Assembly: GCF_004122095.1 (NCBI RefSeq)
Contig: NZ_SAWZ01000007.1
Location: 62,001 to 126,000, forward strand
DNA length: 64,000 bases
DNA from: Pseudoxanthomonas composti
GTDB lineage: Bacteria > Pseudomonadota > Gammaproteobacteria > Xanthomonadales > Xanthomonadaceae
Direction: 5' to 3'
Position 1 is the stretch's first letter. Each line of letters opens with the position of its first letter. The translations under genes were made by a program, and so were the position numbers. The notes beneath the pieces are model-generated. The model saw only the letters and a list, made by a program, of their open reading frames with translations, searched no databases and was not told where the DNA came from. This document shows positions 17,687 to 26,466 of the stretch, in pieces.

Positions 17687-18763
17687 TCAGAACTGCCCGC
17701 GCTCGACGCCCAGGTTCCAGCGCTCCGGCTTGGGCGACCAGTCGCCCTCGCCCAGCACGGCTTCGAGCAGCCGCTCCAGCGGATAGCCCAGATGCCGCGC
17801 GGCGGCCACGCCCGCGTCCTCCATGCTGGCTTCGGCGACGAAGGCCCGGAACGCCGGCTCATCCCGGGCGGCCAGCGCCGTGATCTTCTTGGCCAGGTCA
17901 TAAGAAAGTTGGTTGCCATCGTCGGTGGCCAGGAACGACTTACCCGACCAGAAGGTCTGGATGCTGTCCGCATTCCAGTACGCCGCATGCCGGGCCACGA
18001 TCTCATGCGGAAAATACTTCTGCGAAGCCGGCAGGGCCAGCTGCGGGAACATGGTGTGCTCGGTGCTCACCGCCAGGCCCTCGTTCAACCAGGCTGGGAT
18101 CGGCAGATGCTGCAACAGGCAGTGCGTTAGTTCATGCGCGATCACCGGCTCCATCGCGTCCATGACCACCAGCGGCATCACGAAGTGCCCGTAGCCGGCC
18201 CGGATGAACATTCCCGACGACATCGCATACTCGCCGCCTTCGGGGTGGTAGTTGGACACATAGCTGTAATAGTCGTCGTCATCGGCAAACACGATCAGCA
18301 CGTGCTTGCCGAAGCCCTGTTCCACCGCCAGCGCGCCGAGGCTGCGCCGGATTCTGGCCCGCATGCGCTGGCAGGTCTGCAGCACCACCGTCGCCGGCCG
18401 CGCCTCCAGGTTGGACAGCAGCAGGAAGTCGGCCGACTCGGTGACCGTGTAATGCTCGCCCAGCCGCTGGTTCAAGGCCTGCAGCCACTGGTGCGCGGCA
18501 GAAGTCCAGTAGACGTGCAGGGCATCGCCCTGCGTATCCGCCGGCTCCCCCTCGGCAATGGACTCCCAGTCGGGGATCGGCATGCTGGCATCCGAATGCC
18601 AGTGCATGTCCACAGGCACGCGCGCCATGGGCGTCGTTGGAAGCGCCGCGCGCACTCGCTCCCGCTGATTGGCCCGCCGCACCAGCACAACCGTGAGCAC
18701 GAAGAACCCCAGCACGCATATCAGGATGCCGAGTGAAATCGCCTGTCCGTGGTCGTCAGCCAT
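17687..18763 (-). CDS. Membrane-anchored gluzincin-type metallopeptidase
   Basis: A 358-residue protein with one N-terminal membrane span (residues 9-29, ISLGILICVLGFFVLTVVLV), a linker, and a peptidase-like domain. IAHELTH (His 210, Glu 211, His 214) is followed by WLNEGLAV with Glu 228, the HExxH...NEGxA arrangement of M1/DUF1570-like gluzincins. An acidic patch (DDDD, 161-164) lies before the active site. It is probably exposed to the periplasm. The second gene of the pair is a secreted protein, a possible partner or substrate. The catalytic set is intact; substrate unknown. Confidence 0.8.
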   Translation of the reverse strand: MADDHGQAISLGILICVLGFFVLTVVLVRRANQRERVRAALPTTPMARVPVDMHWHSDASMPIPDWESIAEGEPADTQGDALHVYWTSAAHQWLQALNQRLGEHYTVTESADFLLLSNLEARPATVVLQTCQRMRARIRRSLGALAVEQGFGKHVLIVFADDDDYYSYVSNYHPEGGEYAMSSGMFIRAGYGHFVMPLVVMDAMEPVIAHELTHCLLQHLPIPAWLNEGLAVSTEHTMFPQLALPASQKYFPHEIVARHAAYWNADSIQTFWSGKSFLATDDGNQLSYDLAKKITALAARDEPAFRAFVAEASMEDAGVAAARHLGYPLERLLEAVLGEGDWSPKPERWNLGVERGQF

Positions 18764-18918
18764 TGCGTCGCTTCCTGCTCAAGTGTCCTGATCCGTCGGT
18801 TCACGCAGCGCGCCTCTTCCTTGTCGCGGCTCCCGCCCCCCGCGCCCATGGCCGCCCCGTCTTGGGATACTGATATCACCGCGCCTTGCGTAAGTAAACG
18901 CGGAAACGGCCAACCCGC

Positions 18919-20043
18919 TCAGGCGACGCAGGCGATAAACTTCCGCAGATCCGCCAGCATGAGCTCAGGCTGCTCCAGCGCGGCGAAGTGGCCGCCCGCT
19001 GGCATCTCGGAGTAATGGACCACGTTGTAGGTCTGTTCTGCGAGCGAGCGCGGTGTTGGCAGGAACACCGGATCGGGAAATGCGGCGATCCCCATGGGCG
19101 TGTCGACCCGGGTGCCTGCGGGGAATCGGTTCGAGCCCTCTTCCAGCTGCCCCTGATAGATCCAGGTCGATGTCACGATGGCCGGCGGCGCCAGATACAG
19201 CAGGATGTTCGCCAGCAGCGTCTCCTCGTCGAATTTCGCCCACAGATCCGGGCTGCCGTCCCCGCGCTTGGGCAGGTCCGCCCACTTCCCAAACTTCTCC
19301 AGGATCCAGGCAGCCGCGCCCACCGGGCTGTCGGCCAGCGCCGCGCCCAGCGTCTGCGGTCGGGTCCGCTGCTGGTGGCTGTAGCCCGACTCCAGCTCGA
19401 GGATCGCGTTGCGCCGCTCGATGAGCGCTTTGTCCTGAGGCGAGGTGGGCTCAGTATCCTCGGCGAGGATCTCGACCATGTTGATATGGAAGCCGAGCAG
19501 CGCGTCGGGGCGATCATGTGCCATCCAGCTGGCGATGTGCGCACCCCAGTCGCCACCCTGCACGATGTAGGGGGCACCGCCGAACAGCTGCCCCATCAGT
19601 CCATGCAGCAGCTCGCCGGCACGGCGCGGCCCGATGATGCCTGTGATCGGACTCGAGAAGGCAAAGCCCGGCAGCGACGGCACCACGACATCGTGCCCGT
19701 CCGCCGCAAGCGGCGCGATCAGCGCCTCGAACTCCAGGAAGGAGCCAGGCCAGCCGTGCAACAGCATCAAGGGCGGCTTTGAGCCATCGCCGCGCACATG
19801 GATGAAGTGCAGATGCTCGCCTGCGACATCCGTCATGAAGTGTGGGTTGGCGTTGAGCCGCCGCTCCAACTTCTGCCAATCGAAGCGCTCGAGCCAGTAG
19901 TCCATCAACCGACGCAGATCGGCCTTGCCCACGCCCGAATGCCACCCGCCCGTGTCCGGGAGCTGGTCCCAGTCGTAGCTGGCAACCTTGGCGGTGATCT
20001 TCGCCAGACGTTCTGGGGGGATGGAAATGGTGAAGGGCTGCAT
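18919..20043 (-). CDS. Epoxide hydrolase (EHN-domain family)
   Basis: A 374-residue protein with the N-terminal EHN domain (residues 1-105, MQPFTISIPPERLAKI... WQKLERRLN) and an alpha/beta-hydrolase core. Motifs: HGWPGS oxyanion segment (96-101), nucleophile Asp 165 in GGDWGA, and a late His in AGGHFAALEQP. It should hydrolyse epoxides through an ester intermediate to diols in the cytosol; the substrate is unknown. It stands alone, with 155 bases to the next gene. Full length for the family. Confidence 0.9.
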   Translation of the reverse strand: MQPFTISIPPERLAKITAKVASYDWDQLPDTGGWHSGVGKADLRRLMDYWLERFDWQKLERRLNANPHFMTDVAGEHLHFIHVRGDGSKPPLMLLHGWPGSFLEFEALIAPLAADGHDVVVPSLPGFAFSSPITGIIGPRRAGELLHGLMGQLFGGAPYIVQGGDWGAHIASWMAHDRPDALLGFHINMVEILAEDTEPTSPQDKALIERRNAILELESGYSHQQRTRPQTLGAALADSPVGAAAWILEKFGKWADLPKRGDGSPDLWAKFDEETLLANILLYLAPPAIVTSTWIYQGQLEEGSNRFPAGTRVDTPMGIAAFPDPVFLPTPRSLAEQTYNVVHYSEMPAGGHFAALEQPELMLADLRKFIACVA

Positions 20044-20405
20044 CTTCGGCTTCTCCTGCGCGTGCGCTGACCGCCGCAGCGGCTTGTATCGCTCCGCCGC
20101 GCGTCACTGTCGGGCGCAGAATCCTTCCAGCTTTGCCGTTGAAGGCGTGCGAAGCCGACACGTCGCGTCCGAGCTCACTTGGTGGCGAGAAAATGTCTGT
20201 CCGTCGTCAGCGCACAGCCCCGCTCGCATCGCCCTGGTCGAATGTATGTCGCGCAACTTCCAGTCGGAACGCCCGATGCGCCGGCTGGCACGGATGGCGC
20301 TGGCATCGCCTTGCAAGGCGTGGTTCACTTGCCCCGCGTGGTGAACGAGAGCATGGCGGCGCCGACCCACGCAATGCCGATCACAGGCCCAGGCCCAGTT
20401 TCGAG
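20044..20405. other. Gap with no supportable gene
   Basis: About 360 bases between the epoxide hydrolase start and the next plus-strand gene. Both upstream regions must lie here. Short frames exist but lack ribosome sites and protein-like composition. No repeat seen. Confidence 0.5.
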
Positions 20406-20936
20406 ATGAAAAGATTCGTTATTGCGATTGCAACCTTCGCCGGGCTGTCCGCCGCGTACGCGTTGTACTCGGCGTATCAGACCACGCAGTTCGTCAGTCG
20501 CAAGAAAGTGGAATTCGCTGGATATCGCCTGGAGTACTTTCCCGAGCAGAAGCTTCTGTTCCTGCACGCGCCAGACGGGAGCAAAGAAGGCGTCCCGCTG
20601 GACAGACGGCGCCTGAAGCGGATTTTTCTGAGCATGACCCCGGCATCCGAGAATACGGCCAACACAGATCTGTACAGGTGGAACATCCAGTACATCACGC
20701 TGGGGAAGTCCCCGGATGATTGGATCGTTACAAACTTCTCTATCCCCTATTTCTCGGTCGAACCCACGTGGCTCCTGAGCAATCTCAAGAGCGAACTTCC
20801 TGAGATCGACACCGCGTTAGCACTACAGCGTGCAAAGCAACTGGAGCGCGAGGACTGGAATCTATGTCCGATCTGGATCGCGCCAGGCGAGAAGGAGCCT
20901 GCTCGGGACGAAAAGATCAAGATGTGCAAGCGCTAG
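20406..20936 (+). CDS. Membrane-anchored hypothetical protein
   Basis: A 176-residue protein starting MKRFVIAIATFAGLSAAYAL, with a signal anchor at residues 3-22. The rest is soluble, mixed alpha/beta and rich in aromatic residues (AGYRLEYFPEQKLLFLHAPDG, TDLYRWNIQYITLGKS, FSIPYFSVEPTWLLSNLKS). Cys pairs near the end (NLCPIW, KMCKR) may form a disulfide. Base composition is visibly lower in GC than the core genes, suggesting accessory DNA. I do not recognise the family. Confidence 0.65.
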   Translation: MKRFVIAIATFAGLSAAYALYSAYQTTQFVSRKKVEFAGYRLEYFPEQKLLFLHAPDGSKEGVPLDRRRLKRIFLSMTPASENTANTDLYRWNIQYITLGKSPDDWIVTNFSIPYFSVEPTWLLSNLKSELPEIDTALALQRAKQLEREDWNLCPIWIAPGEKEPARDEKIKMCKR

Positions 20937-20994
20937 CTTGCCGATCATCACCACGGCTTGGCTGCTCCCTGCACGACGCTGCGTAACCGGGACC

Positions 20995-21392
20995 AAAACC
21001 GGGGTCAGAGTGCGGTTTCAGCGGAGCGCAGGCGCGAGAACTGCACTCTGACCCCGGCTTTTTCTTGCCCGATCAGGAGCCCGACGCGGTGAACTGCGCC
21101 CTGTGGTCGCGCACGAAGTCGACGAAGCGATGCGGCGGCTTGCCGGTCAGGCGCTCGATCTCGAAGGTCGGATCGATGTCGTGGTGGCCGGCCAAAACCG
21201 GGGTCAGAGTGCAGTTTCACCGGAGCGCAGGCGCGGGAACTGCACTCTGACCCCGGTTTTTGCTTGCCCGATCAAGAGCCCGACGCGGTGAACTGCGCCC
21301 GGTGGTCGCGCACGAAGTCGACGAAGCGATGCGGCGGCTTGCCGGTCAGGCGCTCGATCTCGAAGGTCGGATCGATGTCGTGGTGGCCCGCC
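20995..21392. repeat. 199-bp tandem duplication with a GGGGTCAGAGTGC hairpin
   Basis: Copy 1 (20995-21193) and copy 2 (21194-21392) differ at only a few positions. Each holds a hairpin with about 20-bp arms (CCGGGGTCAGAGTGC... and ...GCACTCTGACCCCGG) plus about 120 bases of the 3' end of the NmrA-like gene. Copy 2 is contiguous with the intact gene; copy 1 is an orphan fragment of its last 40 or so codons. Related GGGGTCAGAGT elements lie at 24572-24630 and near 38187. Confidence 0.9.
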
Positions 21393-22138
21393 ACCACATC
21401 GTCGAACTGCACCACCAGGCCCTTGGCCATCCACCGCGCGTTGCCGGTCACGCGCAGGAGGGCGTAGAACAGCGGCGTGGGCAGATCCAGATACCTCACC
21501 TTGTGCCCGACTTCTTCCGACAGGTATCCGGCCGCATCCTTCATGTCCAGGGTCTCCGGGCCGGTCAGGAAATAGGTCGCGCCCACATGGCCGCGTTCGG
21601 TCAGGACGGTGGCGCCCACGCGCGCGATGTCGCGCGTGTCGACCCAGGAGACAGAGCCCGTGCCCGTCACCTGCGGCAGATATCCCTTGGCAATCGGCTT
21701 CTTGAACCACAGGAAGTTCTGCATGAAGGCGGTGGGCTTCAAGAGCGTCCAGTCGATGCCCGCCGCGCGCAGATGGTGATCGATACGCGCGTGCGCCCGG
21801 GCCCAGGGCACGGGCGAGCGCACGTTGCCGTCGGACGCGGACACCTTCACGATGCGGCCGATGCCGGCGCGCTTGGCGGCGTCGATGGCCGCGGTTTCCT
21901 GCTTGAACTGCTCCGGCGTAGGCGGGGTGATCAGGAACATCGTCTCGCAGCCGGCCATTGCAGCCGGCAGTGTCTCTGGACGGTCGAAATCGCCCAGCAC
22001 CGCGTCCATTCCGCGCTTGCGGAAGTCCTCGAGCTGCGCCTGCTTGCGGCACATCGCCCGAAACGGAACCTGGGCCTGGCCAAGCAGGCGGCAAAGCTCG
22101 CCGCCGATGCCACCGGTCGCACCCGATACCAGGATCAT
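21272..22138 (-). CDS. NmrA-like / SDR NAD(P)-binding protein
   Basis: A 288-residue protein with a GATGGIGGELCRLL dinucleotide motif at residues 6-19. It matches the NmrA/QOR2-like atypical SDRs: GDFDRPETL, LITPPTPEQFKQE, VKVSASDGNV, WTLLKPTAFMQNF, ALGHV-like C-terminal motifs. It probably senses or reduces with NAD(P)H; the typical SDR Tyr-Lys pair is not evident. GGAGG precedes the ATG at 22138. A MarR gene ends upstream at 22152, 13 bases before it on the same strand, so they form an operon. Its 3' end is tandemly duplicated downstream. Confidence 0.85.
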   Translation of the reverse strand: MILVSGATGGIGGELCRLLGQAQVPFRAMCRKQAQLEDFRKRGMDAVLGDFDRPETLPAAMAGCETMFLITPPTPEQFKQETAAIDAAKRAGIGRIVKVSASDGNVRSPVPWARAHARIDHHLRAAGIDWTLLKPTAFMQNFLWFKKPIAKGYLPQVTGTGSVSWVDTRDIARVGATVLTERGHVGATYFLTGPETLDMKDAAGYLSEEVGHKVRYLDLPTPLFYALLRVTGNARWMAKGLVVQFDDVVAGHHDIDPTFEIERLTGKPPHRFVDFVRDHRAQFTASGS

Positions 22139-22151
22139 GTGTTGCCTCCTT

Positions 22152-22634
22152 CTAGTCGTCAGGGTCGTGCGCAGAGGAAGCAGAGGCATGGTCCAGCCAC
22201 TGGGTGACCATGGCGCTCATCTGCTCCAGGGTTGCGCGCGCGTCCTTCAGCCGCTTGGGCCCGATGCGCTTGGCGATGTCCGCATCGAGCTGGGCGACGG
22301 CCTGCTCTGCGGCGGCCAGGGCCCGGCCGCCTGAGCGGGTCAGGACGATGAGCTTGGCGCGGCGATGGTGCGGATTGTCCTGAAACTCCACCATCCCGCG
22401 CTCGGCGAGCAGATCGACGATGCGCTGCACTGCCTGGCGCGTCAGCCCCATGTTGCGCGCGATCGAGGCCGCCGGCAGCGGCACGGGGGAGTAGTGCAGC
22501 GCGGCCAGGACCTGCCACCACGCACTGGTCAGCCCCAAGGGCGCGACCAGTGCATTGCCGGCCGCGATCAACCTGCCATTGGCAGCGAAGATCGCCAGTG
22601 CGAGTTCACGGACGGGGTTGGTCTCGTTGTCCAT
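22152..22634 (-). CDS. MarR-family transcriptional regulator
   Basis: A 160-residue protein with a MarR winged helix (about residues 35-105): TSAWWQVLAALHYSP, IARNMGLTRQAVQRIVDLL, and a wing with QDNPHHRRAKLIVLT. It precedes the NmrA-like gene by 13 bases in the same direction and probably regulates that operon in response to a small molecule. The start at 22634 (MDNETNP) removes an unlikely Pro/Arg-rich extension of the open frame. Confidence 0.88.
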   Translation of the reverse strand: MDNETNPVRELALAIFAANGRLIAAGNALVAPLGLTSAWWQVLAALHYSPVPLPAASIARNMGLTRQAVQRIVDLLAERGMVEFQDNPHHRRAKLIVLTRSGGRALAAAEQAVAQLDADIAKRIGPKRLKDARATLEQMSAMVTQWLDHASASSAHDPDD

Positions 22635-22904
22635 GCGCAACAGGCTGCCTAGTTGCCAATATGCTGTCAATAAAGAGAGTGTGAAGCGCACCGGCTCGCG
22701 CGGATGGCCCCGAGGGGGCGGGGGCTCGGCACGGACGGACGTCGGCAAAGCGCGCACCTGTCGTTGAATTGATGCGTCTTCCCCGTTTCCTGCCGCTCAC
22801 CTGGCAACAGGCCGGGTCACGCGCATTCATTCGACGGCGATCCCAGACGGCACCGGCTCAGCGCCATAACCTGCCGCGAGACCTGCTTTCAAGGAAGATG
22901 GAAC

Positions 22905-23768
22905 ATGAGGGCGCTTCTTCTCGTCGCCTGCGTGCTCGCGGTGAGCCAGCCCGACATCGGCAAGTGCCAGGCTCGCGCAACTGACGTATCCCAGCGCGCC
23001 GCGGCGCAACGCATCCATCAACAACAGCAGCGTCTCAAAGCGCTGGAACTTCGTGGGAGGGCCAGACACTATGCGAGCCTTCGCCGCGCAAGGCCCGGTC
23101 CTAGGCCCTTCGATCTGGCCGTTCCCCAGCAGGGGCCGCCCCGGATTACGACTGACAGCGATTCATCGCCTCAGGCCATCACCGCTGAGACGGCAATCAA
23201 TCTGGCCGCGCTGGGGTTCGACGCGTCGGATGTCGCACATGCCGAAAAGGCGGGGATCGATCTGGTGAAAGCCGCTCGCCATGTCTTTTCCGGCTCACCG
23301 ACGGCGCAGGAGCTGGTCCTGCTCGCCGACACCGTAGTTGTCGCCCGCGCAGTCCCTGCAAGTCCGCAATCGCCCAGGCAAGACGGCTTTCTGTCGGAGC
23401 TGCGCTTCGAAGTGCTGGAACGCATCAAGGGCACCTCTTCGAGCGGGAGCCAGATCAGTGTCCCGCTGCGCTCCGGCACCAACCCTGACGGGACGCGTCT
23501 GAGGGTGACGTCGGAGCCCACTGTCGTCCAAGGCGCAACCTACCTGTTGATCCTTTCCAAGAACTGGTATCAACAGCTTACGGTCGAGTCCGGCAAGAGG
23601 CCTTCGACTCCGCCAAGTGCGTCGGTGCTGTCGGTCTATCAGCTGGGCGATGACGGCTCGCTCTTACACCGGTCAGGTGGATCGACTTCTGGCATCGCTC
23701 TGCGCTCGGTGACCGAAGTCGCTCATATCCACGAGCGGCTACGTGGGGCGCTCAACGCGTGGGACTGA
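22905..23768 (+). CDS. Secreted hypothetical protein
   Basis: A 287-residue protein with a signal peptide (MRALLLVACVLAVSQPDIGKC...), a basic Gln/Arg-rich stretch to about residue 75, and a beta-rich second half. The latter includes LVLLADTVVVARAVP, FLSELRFEVLERIKGTSSSG, TYLLILSKNWY and SVYQLGDDGSLL. That half resembles proteins in which a promise of surface or TIMP-like beta barrels is seen, but I cannot assign a family. AAGGAAG lies 6-12 bases upstream of the ATG. It stands alone. Confidence 0.7.
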   Translation: MRALLLVACVLAVSQPDIGKCQARATDVSQRAAAQRIHQQQQRLKALELRGRARHYASLRRARPGPRPFDLAVPQQGPPRITTDSDSSPQAITAETAINLAALGFDASDVAHAEKAGIDLVKAARHVFSGSPTAQELVLLADTVVVARAVPASPQSPRQDGFLSELRFEVLERIKGTSSSGSQISVPLRSGTNPDGTRLRVTSEPTVVQGATYLLILSKNWYQQLTVESGKRPSTPPSASVLSVYQLGDDGSLLHRSGGSTSGIALRSVTEVAHIHERLRGALNAWD

Positions 23769-24030
23769 TCAGAAAGGGATCACGGTTCAGTGCCATCGCC
23801 CAGCTCTAGCTCGCCTCGGCAACGAAAGGGCAGGTGCGCCTTGCGTGTCGATCCACCCTGCCCTCCATCCCCGTCGAGGCGCCCATCGCGATACAAAGCC
23901 AGATCTTCTTTAGCTTGCGCGCTGAAAATCTTGGACAGGACTGTGCGCCTCACCAACGAACCCAGTGCAGCGTGCGGTTTCGACGCCGCGCTTCCAGTAC
24001 GAATCCGTCTCCGCCATGGTCGCAAGCACG

Positions 24031-24453
24031 CTACGGCACGACACCCTTGACGTCATACACCACCACCCGTTGCCATAAGTGTTCGCAATCGGCGACGAAC
24101 TGCTTGTGGATGGGATGGACCTGATAGGCGTTCTGTCCCGCCACATCGTCGAAGAACAGGAGCTCCGAGGCGCTGTAGCTGCCATCCACGACGCCGCGCT
24201 GCTCGGTCTGCGCCGGCACGCCGATGTGGATGCCTCGCACGCTGTCGATGCCGGCCAAGGTGCGCAAACCGGCGAGCAGCTTGTCCAGGTCCTCCTTGGA
24301 GTCCGGACGCTTCAGCCAGAAGAACACGTGATGCACGATGGGCGGGAAGGCGGCCTTGCGTGTGGGCACGGCTGCGTAAGCGCCGGTTGCAGTCACGCTG
24401 GTCGCCAACGCGGTCGCGGCAGCGATGAGATCCCGGCGCGTGCGATCGGTCAT
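24031..24453 (-). CDS. Tat-exported Dabb-family (stress-responsive alpha/beta barrel) protein
   Basis: A 140-residue protein. [19 protein letters not shown] is a twin-arginine-type leader (RTRRDLI), cleaved near AYA-AV. The mature domain has Dabb signatures: [39 protein letters not shown], and the C-terminal [22 protein letters not shown]. Dabb domains form dimeric ferredoxin-like barrels; the role of exported members is unknown. It is monocistronic. Downstream there are about 260 bases without a clear gene (23769-24030). Confidence 0.85.
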   Translation of the reverse strand: MTDRTRRDLIAAATALATSVTATGAYAAVPTRKAAFPPIVHHVFFWLKRPDSKEDLDKLLAGLRTLAGIDSVRGIHIGVPAQTEQRGVVDGSYSASELLFFDDVAGQNAYQVHPIHKQFVADCEHLWQRVVVYDVKGVVP

Positions 24454-24571
24454 GATCAACTCTTCCGTACATGGTCTTGGAGGCAACGAGTATAGGACGG
24501 CACTCGCGCTGCCAGCCCGACTCACGGCACTGAAGTCGAAGCGCATCTACTCGGCGCTTCGCTTTACGGTA

Positions 24572-24630
24572 GAAGCCGTACTCAGACCCCGATTTTTTGT
24601 AGAAACTGTACTCTGACCCCGGTTTTTTTA
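24572..24630. repeat. Two degenerate copies of the CTGACCCCGG element
   Basis: GTAGAAGCCGTACTCAGACC and GTAGAAACTGTACTCTGACC, each followed by CCG and a T-run, occur about 30 bases apart. They correspond to one arm of the 20995 hairpin. The T-runs could act as terminators. The gap 24454-24783 has nothing else that I can support. Confidence 0.7.
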
Positions 24631-24783
24631 GATTCCGATTTTTCCTGGCATCGATGGGCTCAGCTCTTCGAGACCTGCCGTGTGCAGATTCGGCACATCG
24701 CACTGGTGGCACCAGCCTTCCGCTTCTGCCACCATCGCGCGATGGCGCGATGGCGCGAATTGCCCGCCACATCAAGGAAAGAC

Positions 24784-25296
24784 ATGGCAAGAATGACCGC
24801 TAAAAGCAATTCAAGTCAGAAGCAGAAAGCAATAGAAGACGTGAGGTCCTACTTAGTCATCATTGCCTCGAGCTTTCTTCTGTCTCTTGCAGCCGAGGCC
24901 ATCGCGAGATCTGGTGCTTCCGCTCATTTTTCGGCACTGACTCCTCATGGAGTCATTCGCGCCTGGATCTTTTGTGCGTTTGCCTACTGCAGCATCACGC
25001 CCTTAGCCATCTATCTGACAAGGTCATCACTGTCGAGCTTCCGCCCAAAGCCGGGGCCGCTGTGGACCCGGATGATCTACTTGATGCTCGGGCTTGCAAT
25101 CTTCCTTCCGGTTTTCTTGTCGCCGGTCCTTTTTCTCAGCTTGGCTTCAGAAAGCGTCGGAAGATCACACCTTGTATATACCTCGCTTACGGGGTCATCG
25201 TTTGGACTGGCAGTCACCGGTGGCACGCTCTTCTATAGCGTGGCTGTCGCCATCTGGCTTGTGTCAGGCGCAGTCAAGCATGTATTCAACAGATAG
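24784..25296 (+). CDS. Four-span membrane protein, unknown function
   Basis: A 170-residue protein starting MARMTAKSNSSQKQK, with AAGGAAAG 3-10 bases upstream. Four hydrophobic segments: about 20-37 (LVIIASSFLLSLAAEA), 53-75 (VIRAWIFCAFAYCSITPLAIY), 97-117 (YLMLGLAIFLPVFLSPVLFL) and 138-160 (GTLFYSVAVAIWLVSG). Base composition is clearly lower in GC than the surrounding core genes, a sign of acquired DNA. No family recognised. Confidence 0.65.
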   Translation: MARMTAKSNSSQKQKAIEDVRSYLVIIASSFLLSLAAEAIARSGASAHFSALTPHGVIRAWIFCAFAYCSITPLAIYLTRSSLSSFRPKPGPLWTRMIYLMLGLAIFLPVFLSPVLFLSLASESVGRSHLVYTSLTGSSFGLAVTGGTLFYSVAVAIWLVSGAVKHVFNR

Positions 25297-25601
25297 AACG
25301 CGATTCACATCGCTCGCCGCCCCTCTTGATAGCAGACGGGAGTCCGCTTTTCGACGACATGGCAGCATAGGGCTTGGTCCTGCTGACTAGCCCGGGCATT
25401 TCCCAAAGTTAGGCTGTTTGCGGACGTGAAACATGACAACTCGCGGGCTGGGGCGTCGTCCGCTCCTGGCACGAAGCAGACTTGCAAGCCTGGATGAGCC
25501 GACCGGCCGAAGGCGGGTGCGCGTAAAAGACGTTCACTGCACACTGAAGCGTTGACCGGGGTGCACCCCTCACCCGTCACAGGCGCCAAAAGCCTCGGGC
25601 T
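25297..25601. other. Gap with no supportable gene
   Basis: About 300 bases before a truncated gene. A 94-codon frame on the minus strand has a Cys-rich, unprotein-like translation and no ribosome site. No repeat seen. Confidence 0.45.
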
Positions 25602-25829
25602 TCAGGCCACCGGTATGGGGTTGTCCACCAGTGACAGATTGAACTGATGCACCATGGCGTGCTCGTTCGGCCCAGGGTTGGCACGTACCGCCGCGATACG
25701 ATCCACCAGGGCTTCGGTGGTCGCAGTGGACAGCTTTTCCAAGGTCTCCGCGAGGAAGTCGTCAAGCGGCATCGCCCGCGGACCGCTGCTTTTGTAGATC
25801 AGGTCCGTATCCACCCACGGCGAGCGCAT
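25602..25829 (-). pseudogene. 3' remnant of an SDR oxidoreductase
   Basis: About 75 codons that look like the C-terminal end of a DltE-like short-chain dehydrogenase: WVDTDLIYKSSGPRAMPLDD, FLAETLEKLS and the tail FNLSLVDNPIPVA. The Rossmann fold and catalytic Tyr/Lys are missing; the reading frame begins abruptly at 25829, right against an oppositely oriented truncated regulator. I infer that a deletion removed the 5' parts of two divergent genes. Confidence 0.6.
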
Positions 25830-26391
25830 GCAGCAGCGTCACCCAGACATCCAGGTGGAGGCGGACCGGATTTTTATCCTGGATGGTCCTTACTGGACAT
25901 CGGCCGGCATGACCGCCGCAATCGACATGGCGCCGGGCACGGTCGAGAAGGATCTGGGGCCGGAAGTGGCCCGCTCGGTCGCGCACCGGCTGGTCATGCA
26001 CCATCGACGCGCCGGTGGCCAGACCCAGCATTCGGAGTTGCTGGAGCTGGCCCCACGCAGCGACCGCATCCAGCAGGCGCTGGACTATGCCAAGCGCCAC
26101 CTGAGCGACGCGCTGGGGGTGGAGCATCTGGCCGAGCAGATCAACCTGAGCACGCGGCAGTTCAGCCGGATCTTCACCGCAGAGACCGGGCAGTCGCCGG
26201 CGAAAGCCATCGAAGCCTTACGGCTCGAAGCGGCCCGCGTCATGGTCGAACAGGGGCGACTGCCGCTGGACGTCATTGCCCGTGAGACCGGGTTCCGTGA
26301 CCGGCGCCATCTGCGTGAGGCTTACCTGCGGGGATTTGGCGTGGCGCCGCAGGCGATGCGTCGGCAGTCACGCAGCCGTCTGGCGACCTGA
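25828..26391 (+). pseudogene. 5'-truncated GlxA-family AraC-type regulator
   Basis: 187 codons. Residues 1-60 (HPDIQVEADRIFILDGPYWT, SAGMTAAIDM, VEKDLGPEVARSVAHRLVM) are the end of a DJ-1/PfpI amidotransferase-like domain. Residues 75-180 are an intact AraC-type double helix-turn-helix (VEHLAEQINLSTRQFSRIF, DVIARETGFRDRRHLREAYL). Full GlxA-family regulators are about 320 residues, so some 130 N-terminal residues are missing. It might still bind DNA, but with no sensing domain it is probably non-functional. It abuts the SDR remnant head to head. Confidence 0.7.
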
Positions 26392-26466
26392 GCGGAATGC
26401 CGCACTCACGGTTTCAACATGCGCCTGGCCGCGCAGAACGTCGCTTCAAGCGCGGTGCGCCTGCCG

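Noticed and set aside
23780..24025. An 81-codon minus-strand frame downstream of the Dabb gene
   Set aside because: Low-complexity basic translation without a ribosome site or known domain.
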